In this document: positions 1-11,215 of the stretch, piece after piece
Layout: each line of letters begins with the position of its first letter
Position numbering within the stretch: the stretch's first letter is position 1
The notes under the pieces: model-generated
The model's input: the letters and a program-made list of their open reading frames with translations, nothing else
Databases searched by the model: none
Told to the model about the DNA's origin: nothing
Assembly: GCA_947579665.1 (NCBI GenBank)
Contig: OX388352.1
Span: forward strand, 74,066,113-74,130,112
Source of the DNA: Sympetrum striolatum
Taxonomy: Eukaryota; Arthropoda; Insecta; Odonata; Libellulidae
Direction: 5' to 3'
DNA: 64,000 nucleotides
Translations under genes and position numbers: made by a program

Positions 1-1735
1 ATAAGACAATGGAACATTGATGAAAGGGATAGTGTCATAAAATACTAAAGCTGGTGGTAAGCGGAAGGTTCGACCAAGTGTATAGAAAAATAAAGCAATT
101 GACGGGGATAATATTAGTAATACGATGGTAACGAGTTAAAGATAGAAAAGGGAATATTTTAAGGGATTGTGTCAACAAAAATAAAGGGGGGCGATGGAAA
201 GAATACGTCGAAGAAAGAACCCACCATCATAGTAATAGAAATTGTGAAAGAAGTTGAAAAAGACGATGATGGACCTGAGATACTATATAGTGAAATAGAA
301 CGGGCATTGTGGGATATGAAAGTGAATAATGCAACTGGGGCTCACGAGATCCCAGTGCAGTTCCTTCAGAACCTTGGGGACAAAGTAAGAATTGTTTCTA
401 TGATTTAATTAGGAAATGGTATGAGAAAGGAAATTGCCGGGGGATTTTCCAAAGCTATCCTGATTTTTTACAGAAACAGAACAACGTTACTGAGTGTCGA
501 GACTATCGTACTATTAGCTTAACATTTCACTAGGCAAAAGTGCTTCTAAAGGTCTTAAATAGAAGGATAGAGGGAAAGCTAATGGGTAAATTGGAGGAGA
601 TAAATTCAGTTTTCAGAGAAGAAAAGGAACGAGGGATGCAATTGGGGTTATGAGAGTACCTGCTGAGCGAAGCCTGGGATTTAAGAGGGATGTCCGTGAA
701 AGTTTTCTGGATTTTGAAAAGGCATTCGATAGTGACTAGTGGCCAAAACTGACGGAGATATTAATGTATTGTGTAGGACAGGAAAATCGGAGATACCTGA
801 ATAAAACAGCCCGCGTAAGGATAGCTGATGGGGAATCGGGTTTGGCTGAATTGGGAAGAGGGATAAGAGAAGGATGTCCCATGTCACCAACAATTCTTAA
901 TCTTCGGTGAAATGGCGAAAGAGTCCTGGGAAGAAACAGATAAGGGAGTAAAGGTTGGCGTGGAAGTAGTAAAACCTGTTTGCTATGCAGTCAATGAAGC
1001 TATTGTATGTGATACCATTAATGGTTTGCACATTTTAGTAAATGCACTTAAAGATAAAGGAAGGGAGTGTTGAATTGAAAATGGCGTCTGCAAAATAAAG
1101 CTATGAAGTTCACAGAGGGAAAAAAAGCTAAGATAACGATAATAGTGGATGGAAAAAGCTAGATAGGTGGATACATTTTCATACTTGGGAAGTACTCTTT
1201 TTTGATGAAAGATGCAAAGATGATGTTCGTAAAAGAATAACCTTGGCCAAGAAAGCATTTATGGCGCGAAGGGAATTGATGAACTTGATAAAGTAATCAG
1301 GAAAAGATTGGTGAAATCTTAGGTGTGGAATTTTTTTCTGTTTGAATTTGAAACTTGGACATTAAGAGGAAGCCAAACGTTTGGAAGCCCTCGAGATGTG
1401 GCTATGGCGTAGAATGGAAAAAGTAAGTTGAGTGGATAGGAAAATAAACACAGAGGTGCTGGAGATGGTTGGGGAGGGCTATAATTGAAGTGATTAAACA
1501 TCGACAAAAAAATGAGTGGATCAAATATTTAGAGGGGAGAGACTGCTGAAGACTGTAGTTGAGGATAGAATTGAAGGGAAAAGGCAGAGGAGAAGACAAA
1601 GACAAAAGATATTGGATGATTTAAAGGGTGAGGAAGTGAAGGAGATGGCGTTGAATAGATATTTCTGAACTTTTGATGCATATGAACCTACCGAAATCTA
1701 GAGCACTCATGCATGCAGTATTCATAAGAGTGTTT
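1..1735 (+). pseudogene. Degraded RTE-like non-LTR retrotransposon, RT to C-terminus
   Basis: Fossil LINE cut by the window edge. Read across frames, it shows the linker before the reverse transcriptase (YRKIKQL near 80-100), a segment with ATGAHEIPVQFLQNLGDKVR (about 330-390), RT motif A as FLDFEKAFDS (about 697-735), the motif-B-side segment LGRGIREGCPMSP (about 850-890), and the C-terminal strand with KGKGR/RQRQK-type basic residues (about 1560-1620). It ends with the tail GAGATGGCGTTGAATAGATA and a 3' UTR. Many stops and frameshifts are present, so it is not functional. The same family recurs at 11125, 37255 and 53390. Minus-strand ORFs across it are antisense shadows. The RTE/BovB-like assignment rests on remembered domain layout; the clade is uncertain. 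Confidence 0.8.
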
Positions 1736-1835
1736 CGACAGCTTAGGCCATTTCGCACGTGAACTACCGCTAGAAATCGAACCCGGGGCCGCTTTCACCA
1801 AAGCCAAAAGCGATGCCCACATGGTTATCCGAGAG
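1718..1835 (-). mobile_element. tRNA-derived SINE remnant
   Basis: On the minus strand a Pol III B-box-like motif, GGTTCGATTTC (complement of 1773-1783), follows a tRNA-like 5' part. It is followed by the tail GGCCTAAGCTGTCGAAACAC. The same tail recurs in plus orientation at 22134-22190, which supports a dispersed family. The A box is degenerate. It lies immediately downstream of the 3' end of the LINE that ends near 1735. Confidence 0.5.
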
Positions 1836-1859
1836 CCTTTATTTCAGTTATTGTTGCAT

Positions 1860-2394
1860 TAGCAAGTCTAGATTAGTGATCTACTTGATCGATTTCATTG
1901 CGTTGACATAAACAATCGGAATCAAGTTCCTGTCCAAATAGCCCTATGTTATTGGTGACTTTAGAAATGAGAATGAAAACCAAAGGAATCATTTGTAAAA
2001 TGCGGTTAATGTTTCCATACTGCCCTTACCGCTAACTCATGACAATACATTAATTCTCTAAATCAAGGTAAATTTCCATCGCGGTGAAAACAGGCCGTCC
2101 AATCCCGAAAAATACTCAATTTAATGGCTAAGGAGTCGAGTGTATCGACCAATCAGTTTCCTTCCTGTTTTATCAACAGTATTCGAGAAACTAAGCAGCT
2201 AAATCACAAGCAACTAATAAGTACTAATGCTGCTAAATCACAAGCAACTAATAAGTATTAATGCTGCTAAATCACAAGCAACCTTGATCGGATAACCAAA
2301 ATTGCAAAGCTCTGTTAATAAAGTTAGCCTACCGGCTCTTAAACTAAATTTCACTGCAATTAAAGTAAGAGATTCAGTAAAAAACCTCGGTTTT
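1860..2394. other. Unassigned AT-rich DNA with a short tandem repeat
   Basis: Apart from the 34-bp tandem repeat at 2199-2290, I see no coding signal, RNA gene or transposon end in this stretch. Confidence 0.5.
2199..2290. repeat. 34-bp tandem repeat, about 2.6 copies
   Basis: The block AAATCACAAGCAACTAATAA begins at 2201, again at 2235, and as a partial third copy at 2269, giving a period of 34 bp. The copies differ by single bases (AAGTACTAAT versus AAGTATTAAT). No coding meaning is apparent. Confidence 0.85.
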
Positions 2395-3110
2395 TAAATG
2401 AATGAATCCCTCATGCGGTCTGTCAAACAAATTTGAAAAAAGTAAATTTCTCGCTTTATTCACTTCGACTTTCAGGAAGATTTCCTCTACGTGTCTGTGA
2501 AATTGCAAACCGTAAACTCTTTAGTTATGCCTCACTTTGACTACTGTGATATAGACCATCAGCATCTGTCAGGGGAATCAGTCATCAAATCACAGCGCAT
2601 AGAAAACACCGCGGTGAAGTTTATTTTCAACTTAAAAAAGTACGATCACTGCAGGTTTTCTAGGCTAAAACTAGATTTGCGTCGGAATCAACACATTTTG
2701 TCAATCACACATAGATTTCTATAATAGTTCCGCGTAGTAAGGAACTTTTTTCAGCACCTGTGTGCGGAGCATCGACAACCTACTCCACCTCCGAACACCT
2801 TTGTTATCCCTTCGCCCCAATACTTATGTTGTGAGTTTCTTCTATGCATAGCGGTATTGACAAGTTCTATCAATTCACAAATTCCGTAGGCGAACGCACG
2901 GCAAATTTCGGAGAAAGAAAGAGAACGATTAGCGACAGCTGACAACCACCAGGAAGTGGAGGTCGAATCGTGGTAAAGAGCTCTCGTAAATGAGGGTACT
3001 CCTCTTCGAAGAGGGGTTGCGCGAAAATTTCCGCCTAAGTTCTCTACTATGCGGTACTATAATACGAGTAAAAACTAGATCTCCTAAATAAATAAATATA
3101 AATATATATA
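2395..3110 (+). pseudogene. Non-LTR retrotransposon 3' end (Jockey/CR1-like RT C-terminus and A-rich tail)
   Basis: The peptide from 2491 to 2724 has the signature of the region after the RT catalytic core in Jockey/CR1-type elements: LVMPHFDYCDI, then SQRIENTAVKFIFNLKKYDH, then RRNQHILSITHRFL. Further in-frame pieces follow to about 2945 with breaks. The element ends in a (TAAA)/(TATA)-rich tail at about 3085-3110, typical of LINE 3' ends. It is 5'-truncated and has no catalytic motifs. A DNA transposon with a perfect terminal repeat begins exactly at the end of this tail (3111). Confidence 0.8.
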
Positions 3111-3871
3111 CCGTATTTCCCGGCCTATAAGACGCACTTTTTTTACTCCAAAATATGCTCTAAAATCAGTCTGCGTCTTTTGTATCCATGGTATAACTCC
3201 GTCCTATAATAAGCAAGCCGATTCGCCGGGATAAATGCATACCATTAAGTATTTTTTACCGTATCAGGCATTGAAAATAGTTTAGTCAATCACAAATTTC
3301 GATAATAACACTTTTTTGATTAAGTAGTAAGGAATACAGTTTTAATATTTAGATGACAGAACTTCCTTTAAAAAAATTCCCAGGGAAATCGGAAATGCAT
3401 ACAATGTAGCATGTTTAGTTTAACGACCCCCACATTTTTGGGGCCCCCGCAAATAATGCGAACAAATAGTTTTTCTAAGGATTTAAGTTGACAAAATTTT
3501 CGTGAAAGTGATTCGAAATGCTGTCGGATTTGTTATATGTTGTCACTGTATTAGATGACTAAGCTAAAATTGTGATAATAAATAAATAAAATGAATTAAA
3601 GACATAATCTTATTGTATAATGTAACCGCAAATTATGTATATTGTGACCGCAAAAGGGCCCCCACACATTGATCGGCCCTGGGGCCCCCGCATTCTTAAT
3701 CCGGCCCTGCGTATACACATTGGGCGAACGGAGATGTCATCCCTATGCTAATACATTGTATCTCTCGCGATAAAGAGTTTACCAGCACTCAACCTTATGT
3801 AACAAAGTATGATTTTTTTGTAAACTCTTACCTGAAAAATCAAGGTGCGTCTTATAGGCCGGGAAATACGG
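3111..3871. mobile_element. Non-autonomous DNA transposon, perfect 27-bp TIRs, TA-flanked
   Basis: The left terminus (3111-3137, beginning CCGTATTTCCCGGCCTATAA) is matched perfectly in reverse complement at 3845-3871. TA flanks both ends (3109-3110 and 3872-3873), consistent with a TA target duplication as in Tc1/mariner/pogo elements. The 761-bp body has no transposase and is enlarged by a nested GGGCCC-rich hAT-like fragment (3424-3709). Superfamily assignment is inferred only from the TA flanks. Confidence 0.8.
3424..3709. mobile_element. hAT-like non-autonomous element fragment, nested
   Basis: It matches the longer copy at 49606-50360, sharing GCGAACAAATAG, GATTCGAAATGCTG, the AAATTGTGATAATAAATAAA segment and the right terminus CTTAATCCGGCCCTG. 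It lacks the left terminal repeat and most of the interior of that copy. It lies inside the 3111-3871 transposon, so it probably inserted there later. Confidence 0.7.
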
Positions 3872-4089
3872 TACTTCTTATTCGTAAATTTAGATACCAC
3901 TTGGACTGCAAATTTTCAGCTTGAAGAGTAAATGCCACAACCTCTTAGCCAGACAAAACAGAGCTTAATCGCACAGAAAGGTACAACCCTTTACCTCACT
4001 GAGATCACAAAATGTCTTGGCCATCTACTACTACCCCTTTCACCTTCAGAAATTTATTCCACCCTCACCTTATCCCCTGGCTTAATCAA

Positions 4090-4430
4090 TGTACTTTAAA
4101 TTTTATTTTATCTTCCATACTTTATTATTTTATTTATTTTTTTTCTTCATTTTGTTTCTTTTACCGTTTAGACAGTTTTTGCTTAATTGTTTATTTATTT
4201 GTTAGTCTATCAGTGTTTTTACTTACATGTAAAGGTATAACTATTTTTTCCTCTTTAATGTACAATAATATTGGTTTGTCTTCCTGTCTTAACATTTCCT
4301 TTAATCTGATTTCATCTCTATATTTATTTTCCTATCTGTAGGTTTCGTAGGTTTTCCACACCCCCCTTCTTGAGGGTGTTTTCTTTTAGTGGAAATTTTT
4401 TTCTATGCTCTTAGATTAGGTTTTTTAATC
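4090..4430 (-). repeat. Unclassified interspersed repeat, copy 1
   Basis: The reverse complement of this stretch matches 14531-14770. It shares ACACCCTCAAGAAGGGGGGT, CTACGAAACCTAC(A/C)GATAGG, GATGAAATCAG and TGTAAGTAAAAA. The opposite orientation and partial divergence show a dispersed repeat. It could be a LINE 3' UTR, but no coding end was found next to it. The 109-codon ORF reading through it on the plus strand is T-rich low-complexity translation. Confidence 0.65.
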
Positions 4431-4702
4431 AACAGAGTAATCTTCTTCAGTCTACTTTTCCAATCTATCTCTTCCTTTGGTATCTAATACGACGGTGGGT
4501 AAGAAAACACTTTATAGTCTCAATCTCGCCCTAAATATAGTCCTTTTATTATATTAATGGCATGTTTCGTCTGTCAAATCGGTGAGATTTCTAATGTTCT
4601 ATCTCTTCTTAAATTCCGTAAGAGTGGAAGCATTTTCTCCCGTTGCAGCTTTTATGACTTGCGAAAAAGTGCAGCCCAAATAGCATGTCTCAGAAGTCTC
4701 AA

Positions 4703-5056
4703 TTATGTCTCTTTGGTCAATCGGTTGGACCAACGGTGGAATAAAAGTTTAATTATAAAATAAAATCCCCGCAATAAAATTCTGTTCTTACGAAAACATA
4801 GCTGTTGGGATAAATAAAGCTGGTCTTTAAATAAATCGGAAATAACAGGGTTTTTTGCCAGTAGGAGATAAATGTCGACAAGGAGGATGCCTGTCAGTGG
4901 TCTCCGAAACTTGTCCAGCGATAGCTGCCAGAGCTTAAGAACGAATGGCCCGAACATAGGTATCTGCAATCGTTTGCAAAAGTCTATGAGCAAGTTCTGT
5001 CGCTGCTCTAGCGGGCTAACAGAGCAATTAAAACTTCCGTTTGCAACATGTGATTT
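4703..5056 (-). pseudogene. Possible odorant-receptor-like C-terminal exon or relic
   Basis: A minus-strand open stretch of about 118 codons contains RQNLLIDFCKRLQIPMFGPF followed by VLKLWQLSLDKFRRPLTGIL. Insect odorant receptors have, in their C-terminal exons, an arginine-leucine-rich helix, then a P-x(n)-G/PF segment, then an LSLxxF motif before the last membrane helix; the resemblance is in order and spacing. The usual aromatic YSYF-type end is not evident, and no strong splice acceptor was identified upstream. The family call comes from pattern memory only, so confidence is low. It could also be chance or an unrelated membrane protein. Confidence 0.25.
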
Positions 5057-5060
5057 GTAG

Positions 5061-7584
5061 GTGAGATGGAAAGCAGAGGTGGGAGTTTGTATGTTTTGAG
5101 GTGGGAGTGGGATTCGCAGTGGAATTTTAGAGTATAGAATTAGAGCAGAGACACTTCGCTCATTGGGAAAATATCAACATTTAAAATATTGCTTCGCCTA
5201 ACTCATCGCTGAACCGGTAATTTTTTAGCCCAAACCTTCTGATGTACTATACTGTCTCTCTTACCTAGTTTGTCAAAGATATAATAATTATTTATAAGAA
5301 TTTTCATTATAATGAAAACTTTATTTGGCGAGGTTAGGCCCATATGTGCCTCTCTTATTACTAACCTTTGAAGATATTTAATTTTAAGAATTGGAAAGAA
5401 CTAGGAGAAAAGTACTAGAAAAAGTAAATGAAAGAATGGGGGTGTGGGGGAAAACTTTCAGAGGGCTTTCAGAGAAAATCCGATTATGCGGGAAACGCTC
5501 ACACAAGAAGGGGAGCGAGAAAAAATCGCGAAAACATAGATTGACACTAATACAAACAGATATATTACAGGTTGCGTCAATTAAGATCTACTTATTAGTC
5601 CCGCCCAATAATTAAGTGGCATAATATGTTATCATTTGCTGAAATACCGAGAGTTTTTGAATTCGGATGTGAACGACATGAAAGGAAGATTTCCATGGAC
5701 ATCCTTTCTCTTTCGCAGAAATTCAATGAGTGATCGTGGTCAAATGATCAGGAGATGGTAGGCATGAATGTTCACATAAAACGCTTTTTAAATATTTAGG
5801 TTTTTGTCTTACTTTAGTCGTTTATCTCCTTTGTGTAACCACTGTGAAATCACTCTGGAATTGGAGGTTGTTCCGGAGGAGGTTCATTCGTTAAGTACTT
5901 GTTATTCGATCAAAAGTTTTCGTGGAAAATTCCTTACTTGAAAACGACATTGTCAATCCCTATCAAAATGCCTGACTAAGTACTAAGTAGAGTAATAATT
6001 CTGGACTTAAATCATCGTAAGTTAGGATGCCGTGGAGGAAGTTGATTCTTTTTCAATTAGGAATTGCTGTGAAAGACTTTGGGGCGGGAAGAGTCTCATG
6101 AATCAACTGTATACCAGATATTGTATATACCCTCTGATATTTACTCACATATAGTTTACCGATATATTTATGATAAAGTGTTCCAATATCCAAAAAGAAG
6201 GCAGAAATTTGATCAGTTTCGAAGAATCAGTTTGATTAGCTGTTCCTGAAAGAGTATTACTCTTAAAAAGATTATTAAGCAATAAAAACAACAATAGAGG
6301 AATTTTAATGAACACAGGCTTAAAATGTAATCATTGCCCTCTATCTTAACTTGGTGGAACGCCATAAAGAAAGAAATAAATATACTTTCCAAAGTAATTT
6401 AGTGTTTCCAAGTGAATTTAAAGAAATATGAAATTCATGTGGAAACTACCAACTATTTTTATTTCTTTCTCACTGGTTTTTAAGTGTAATAGAATTCTAT
6501 AAAAACTTTTAATTTTTGTAATTTAACTGTCTTTTTGTCTCAGATTTTGTTGCTGTGGATCCCTCATTATATTCCCTATCTGCTTATTTGGATATTTCGT
6601 TGGACATAAGGTTTCCAGCCATTTTTATTGTTACTAAGAGTTCTACCCTTTATAGAATTAGTCGTTGATGAAGATTTTATATAATGTCAATATGAAAATC
6701 CCTGTCACAATTTCATTTCTTACAATAATAGGTGTATTTTATATGTAATGTAACATGCTCTGTTATTTTGTGCTCTATTCTATTTTTACGAAGGAAGAGA
6801 ATAGAGACCTTCCATTGAGATAGACTCTTCTTTTAGAAAAATAGTTATAAAGAAGTCATTTGCTTCCTTACAAAAAGTAATATATATTGTGAGTTTTTAG
6901 CGATTAATGGCCTCCTTAAGGTTCAAGACCAGTATTTTGGAGAATATTTGAGAATTCAGTATTTTAAATGCCCTCACCAGTTGCCTCAAATAGCGAAGGA
7001 GCCATGATGTTCATCCAACTTATACATCAGGCTAGAGCATAAGCCTAAAAGGGATGCAACACCACGGAATTAACTTTACTTCACTTTTCACTAGATCCAA
7101 AAGAGTTTTCTAGTTATAAGAATGTGCATTTTACATAAATTTCTACTGCGCTTGTGCTTACTGCCTCATGGGATCCATAATATTTTTAAATAATCCGTTG
7201 CACTGCTCAAGTCCAAAAATATCCCGCATTTTCCTCGTGAGATTCAACTTTTCCTTCCATCTTCTAAATTTTTCAGACATTTCCGGATTTACTATCTCTA
7301 ATTTTTGATAATTACTTCCGTCCTCACTGTTTTCCTTAAACGAACTCTTGGCGCGTGAGCACTGGATGGAGATTTCCAAAATATCAAATAATAATGGAAA
7401 CTGGTTCTCTTCTTAATGTATAACAGATCTACAATACATTTAAAGACGTGTTTAGCATTTAATAATGGAATATCTCATCAGAATTCTTGAAGATCGAATG
7501 GCTTCATCTTCAAAAAGAGAGAAATTTGCTGGAGTAACGAGCTGAATTAAGAAAATGGAGCAGTATTTAACTATATATAAATAT
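5061..7584. other. Unassigned intergenic DNA with two short unrecognised ORFs
   Basis: No transposon ends, RNA genes or recognisable domains were seen. Two short ORFs have charged, non-repetitive composition. One is on the plus strand at 5391-5615 (RRKVLEKVNERMGVWGKTF). The other is on the minus strand at 7158-7379 (EMSEKFRRWKEKLNLTRKMR). Either could be a fragment of an old repeat or exon, but neither has convincing splice sites or a family match. Confidence 0.4.
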
Positions 7585-8275
7585 CATCATCATAGGGTGC
7601 TCCGCCATCCACAGGTTGTTGTATTCACAATCTCTTTGCCTTTGCCTTGACCTTCATTCAATATTACGTATTATTCTCTCTTTCAAATAATCTGAAAATT
7701 ATTTTATTCCACTTCGTGCCTCAACTTTTCCTATATCACTTAATATTCCCACATGCCTTGAAATGATGTTCCTCTACCGCTTTTTAATTATTCCTATCAA
7801 TACCATGTCCTCACACGCACTCCGCAAATCCTCCTCATTCCTTACTTTATCACAACGATGCATTCCTTTCTCCAAACTCACATACCTATCGTTTCTTTTC
7901 TCTTTTTGTTTATTTTTCAATCGACCGTACCAAAACATTCATAAAATTTCATCAACCTCTTTATCATGTCCTTCTTGAATGTTTTTATTCTACCGAACAC
8001 CGTCTTTGCCGTCCTTACAAATCGCATTTCATTTCTTATCGTCAGCACTGTTCTACTCGTAGAAATAAGAACCTCTCTTCTTGCTGTATGGACTTTCCAT
8101 AGGTTTTTTAACACTTCCTCCTGTCCCAATTCGGAGGACTTGGCTTTTCCTACATATTCGCTCTCTGAACACTTCCTATCTATCAACCTTTTAGCGTTGC
8201 AGGATCCTTTGAGAGTTACGTAATTTTCGACACTGAACTCTCTACTCGCGATGTTAAAAGTATTGACGCTGTATC
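7585..8275 (-). pseudogene. RTE-like LINE C-terminal domain, degraded
   Basis: Minus-strand translation gives IRNEMRFVRTAKTVFGRIKT then KKDMIKRLMKFYECF. This corresponds to the connection region of RTE-like elements, where VR-x-Y-WS-x-LYG-ETWT is followed by a DIKRLEAFEMW-type helix. Downstream pieces across several stops (to about 7590) end in a short ATGATG run near the sequence for VDGGAP-like residues, typical of such 3' ends. There is no RT core here, so this is a 5'-truncated fossil. Confidence 0.6.
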
Positions 8276-9544
8276 AGAGAATAATGAAAAGGAAAAAATG
8301 CGAAGAATGAGAGGAAGTCGACCAAGAGCCGTACCCTATTCCGAAATTTTTCGAAGCACAAAATACTGTAGAAAATTTTTATTCGTTTCCTTCGCCCATG
8401 AAATGGAAGTAACTCTCACTCTCATCGTAAATGTCAGTTGCGTGCGCACCTGACCAAGTGAGCTTGATTTTGAGGACCCGGGTAATAAAAAGAAGCGAAA
8501 TACTATTACAGTTATCCGTTGCAGCCATTTTGATTCAACTTTTTGGTTCTTCTTTTCATTTTTGGTGTAAAATTAGCCAAAGAAATAATAGAAATGCCGT
8601 TGGTGTTTCTATTTTTTTATTTACAAATATACATTTAAATGCGAGAGATTAATATGTTTCAACTTATGGCTTCGAATAGAATATTACTTATATGATGCTG
8701 ATCTACATTTTATTGTATCCTGTCGTACTTAAATTCAGGGGCGTGGTCACTGTCAACTCTTAACTGCACATCTGGGACTTAGAGGTTTAAAATCTCCAAA
8801 AGCCGTCTTTGTCGGCGTTCCTCCTCTTACTCCCGGTAGTCGGATAAAACAAGGAAGGAATGCCGCACTATTATTTATTACTTCATCCGACTACAGGGAA
8901 GTAAGAGGCCGGAATAGACGGCTTTTGGAGATTTTAAACCTCTAATTCATTAACAGCCGTGTTCCAATATTTCTTTCTTTACAACACATCTTGGAGTCCC
9001 TAAAGCAGAGTAATTATGACAAAGAAAGATCGTGCAGCAGTCCTCTGCAAGGATTAAAAAGAGCGAAGCTAGTTGATTCCTCAATATTAGTTGCCTATAT
9101 AATTTTAATAAGTTAAAATTTTCCCCTCACGTATGACCTTCGGTATGAATTTGCTCTAATTATAGAATTCGGAGCACCAACGGCAATATTTGTGCGGGAT
9201 AAGTAAACATGAGGCGACCTTGGTCGTAGGCAATAATGAAAGACTCCGCTGTAGCGTTTGATCGTTTATCACGATTTGATGAACATAATTGATAATTAAA
9301 TCTCCTGTAGTGGTTTTTGGTCGTCCAAAGGATTCCATCGACAAATTAGAGCAGGATTCCTTTTACTTCCTCACTGGCAAAATTCATTATAGGGAAGCTT
9401 CCATAATTAAATTAATGATTTGAATGGCATCCAAATAATTTTAAAAAATTCCACCACCAGACATTAATGGAAGTATTACTTAAGCAAAAAATGCCGCTCC
9501 GTCTGGGTCGATTGTAAAATTTCCTATCTTCTTTATTTTCAAAT
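8276..9544. other. Unassigned DNA around a fold-back element
   Basis: Outside the fold-back element at 8779-8945 I see no recognisable gene, tRNA or transposon terminus. Short ORFs here are AT-biased and unrecognised. Confidence 0.45.
8779..8945. mobile_element. Fold-back MITE, 167 bp
   Basis: The left arm starting TTAGAGGTTTAAAATCTCCA (8779) is mirrored at the right end finishing TGGAGATTTTAAACCTCTAA (8945). The inverted similarity continues inward through AAAAGCCGTCTT and the segment containing GTAGTCGGAT/ATCCGACTAC. There is no coding potential. A half copy lies at 15055-15138, which shows this is a dispersed family. TTA/TAA at the very ends may belong to the terminal repeat or to a 3-bp target site. 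Confidence 0.75.
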
Positions 9545-10340
9545 GTATTATTATTATATGCATATCACTGCCACCAGGGACAGGACATGGTGGCAGTGGT
9601 TAGAATACAGTATAGAAATACAATATACGTTATTCACATATTCAAGATAAGATACAATTACAAAGAAAAAGGTCACTTGTATTGAAGGGAACACTGATCT
9701 GCCTCTCATTTGGCCTAGAAGGAAGGGAAACCCCTCAGAAAACCTCCCTTTGGCAGTAGTCATAAAAATTTCAAGAAAATTAAATATACACCTTATTAAA
9801 ACATCCAACTTATACCTTAACAATTAGGAAAAATAACCCTTTTAACAGAATTTATAAATAAAAAATAAACATTTTTACCCTACAAAATTCAACCTTAAGA
9901 TTCAAACAAATAATATCTTTCTTTCCTACAAAACTTTCCTCAACTTTGCATTAAAGGTTCGCACACGAAGAGGAAATGGCTCAAATATAATCGCAGGCAA
10001 GGCGTTCCATCGCTCAATTTCTCTATTACAAAAAGAGTTTTCCTACACAAGTCTTCTGAGGGAGGGGTTAAATTTCATGTTTATGATCCCTGCCGTAATA
10101 CAATGGCTTTTGTAGTCTACCGCTGATACTTACCCACGCGGGTTGGCCGCAATACGCATTATAAAGACTCCCTTACCTATTCAAATTCCTCTTCATTAAT
10201 AACGAGTCCCACTCTAGCTTTTTTAACAATTTAGCGATACTCGCAGTCCTTTTGAAATTCCCTTTGAACGTATCGCGCTGCAGTTCTTTGCACCAATTCG
10301 ACTTGCTTTACTTAAATTGATATATTTATTTAAATACATT
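9545..10340 (-). pseudogene. CR1/Jockey-like LINE 3' end: RT C-terminus plus 3' UTR
   Basis: On the minus strand, pieces in shifting frames give LVQRTAARYV (about 10290), then a LYNAYCGQPAWVSISGRL-type segment, and finally RWNALPAIIFEPFPLRVRTF ending at a stop near 9926. The W-N-x-L-P motif close to the C-terminus is characteristic of CR1/Jockey-type ORF2 proteins. Below the stop is a 3' UTR with the CTGCC...GGGAGGTTTTC block seen also at 22985-23175 and 57090-57340, so the three belong to related families. At least three frame breaks are present. Confidence 0.65.
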
Positions 10341-11124
10341 AGAATCTCCAGGATTCAATTTTTGCCTTCGTGAATAAAAATTGGTATTCCCTCGCAGAAA
10401 ATAAGGTAGCACACATCTGCATGCGATTTAAATCCGCGAGATTTCAAGTTCTGCGGCTAGTTTTGATATTAGTTCTGTATTCTTCTCCAACTAGATGAAA
10501 GATCAGCTTTACTTCTAGGAGATTATTCAAACTGATATTAGTTCTGTATTCTTCTCCAACTAGATGAAAGATCAGCTTTACTTCTAGGAGATTTTTGTTT
10601 AAATTAATTAGAACCACACCTTTTCCTTCAAAATTTACGAATGCACCTAAACCAAAATAATAAAAGGAGGGACAATTAATTAGAAATACGAGGCACTCTT
10701 TTGCCAATTGATTACAGAGAGCTGAGAATTACAATTCTCAGCTAACTGCAGGATGAGTAAGCATGCATATCCAGGGATTTCTCTTAGGTTATTAGGATAT
10801 GGAAGATGATACGTATAATAAAAAAATAATTGTCTAAAATGGAGCGATACATGTTTTTGACACTATTTCAATGTTGTAGAAACTGAAGGCAGGTATTTCA
10901 GCAGACATCAAGTGCTGAGTGGGTGAAATATTCGTGTGTACACGTGGATCTTATTCCTACCTTTCGCTTCCCAGATTTTTCAATGGCATTGTCTATTTGC
11001 GAGGTATTCGATCACATGGGGGAAAGATGTTCTCATGTCTTGCAGACGGCGTAGCCTTTGTCATTGTCCTACAACTGAATTTTCAATTGAGTCACAAAAG
11101 TTTGTTGGATGACATAAGTGGTGG
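10341..11124. other. Unassigned DNA with a tandem duplication and a short palindrome
   Basis: It holds the 69-bp duplication at 10464-10593 and a perfect palindrome at 10720-10743 (11-bp arms, 2-bp spacer). No gene is recognised. Confidence 0.5.
10464..10593. repeat. 69-bp direct tandem duplication
   Basis: TGATATTAGTTCTGTATTCT begins at 10464 and again at 10533. The following roughly 60 bases are identical (through TTCTAGGAGATT), then the copies diverge. The near identity indicates a recent local duplication. The minus-strand ORF spanning it simply repeats LLEVKLIFHLVGEEYRTNI and shows no other sign of being a gene. Confidence 0.9.
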
Positions 11125-11215
11125 GGTTGAATATAAGAATATGAATGAGATGGCGATTAATAGGGATTTCTGATTGTGCATGAGCCTACCGGAAGGTAGA
11201 TCACTTATGAATGAT
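11125..11215 (+). pseudogene. 3' tail of the same RTE-like LINE family as 1-1735
   Basis: GAATGAGATGGCGATTAATA followed by GGATTTCTGA and CATGAGCCTACCGGAAGGTA matches the C-terminal residues (MNEMAINRDF) and 3' UTR of the element at 1640-1700, and the reverse complement of 37260-37345. Only about 90 bp survive. Confidence 0.65.

Noticed and set aside
983..1605. Minus-strand ORFs over the first LINE
   Set aside because: Plus-strand sequence encodes the LINE C-terminal domain; these are antisense shadows.
2199..2290. Regular short repeats that might be a CRISPR array
   Set aside because: Units are directly abutting without unique spacers and the genome is eukaryotic; a minisatellite.
4012..4341. 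109-codon plus-strand open frame with hydrophobic F/L/S-rich product
   Set aside because: It is a translation of the T-rich strand of an interspersed repeat that recurs at 14531; looks membrane-like only because of composition.
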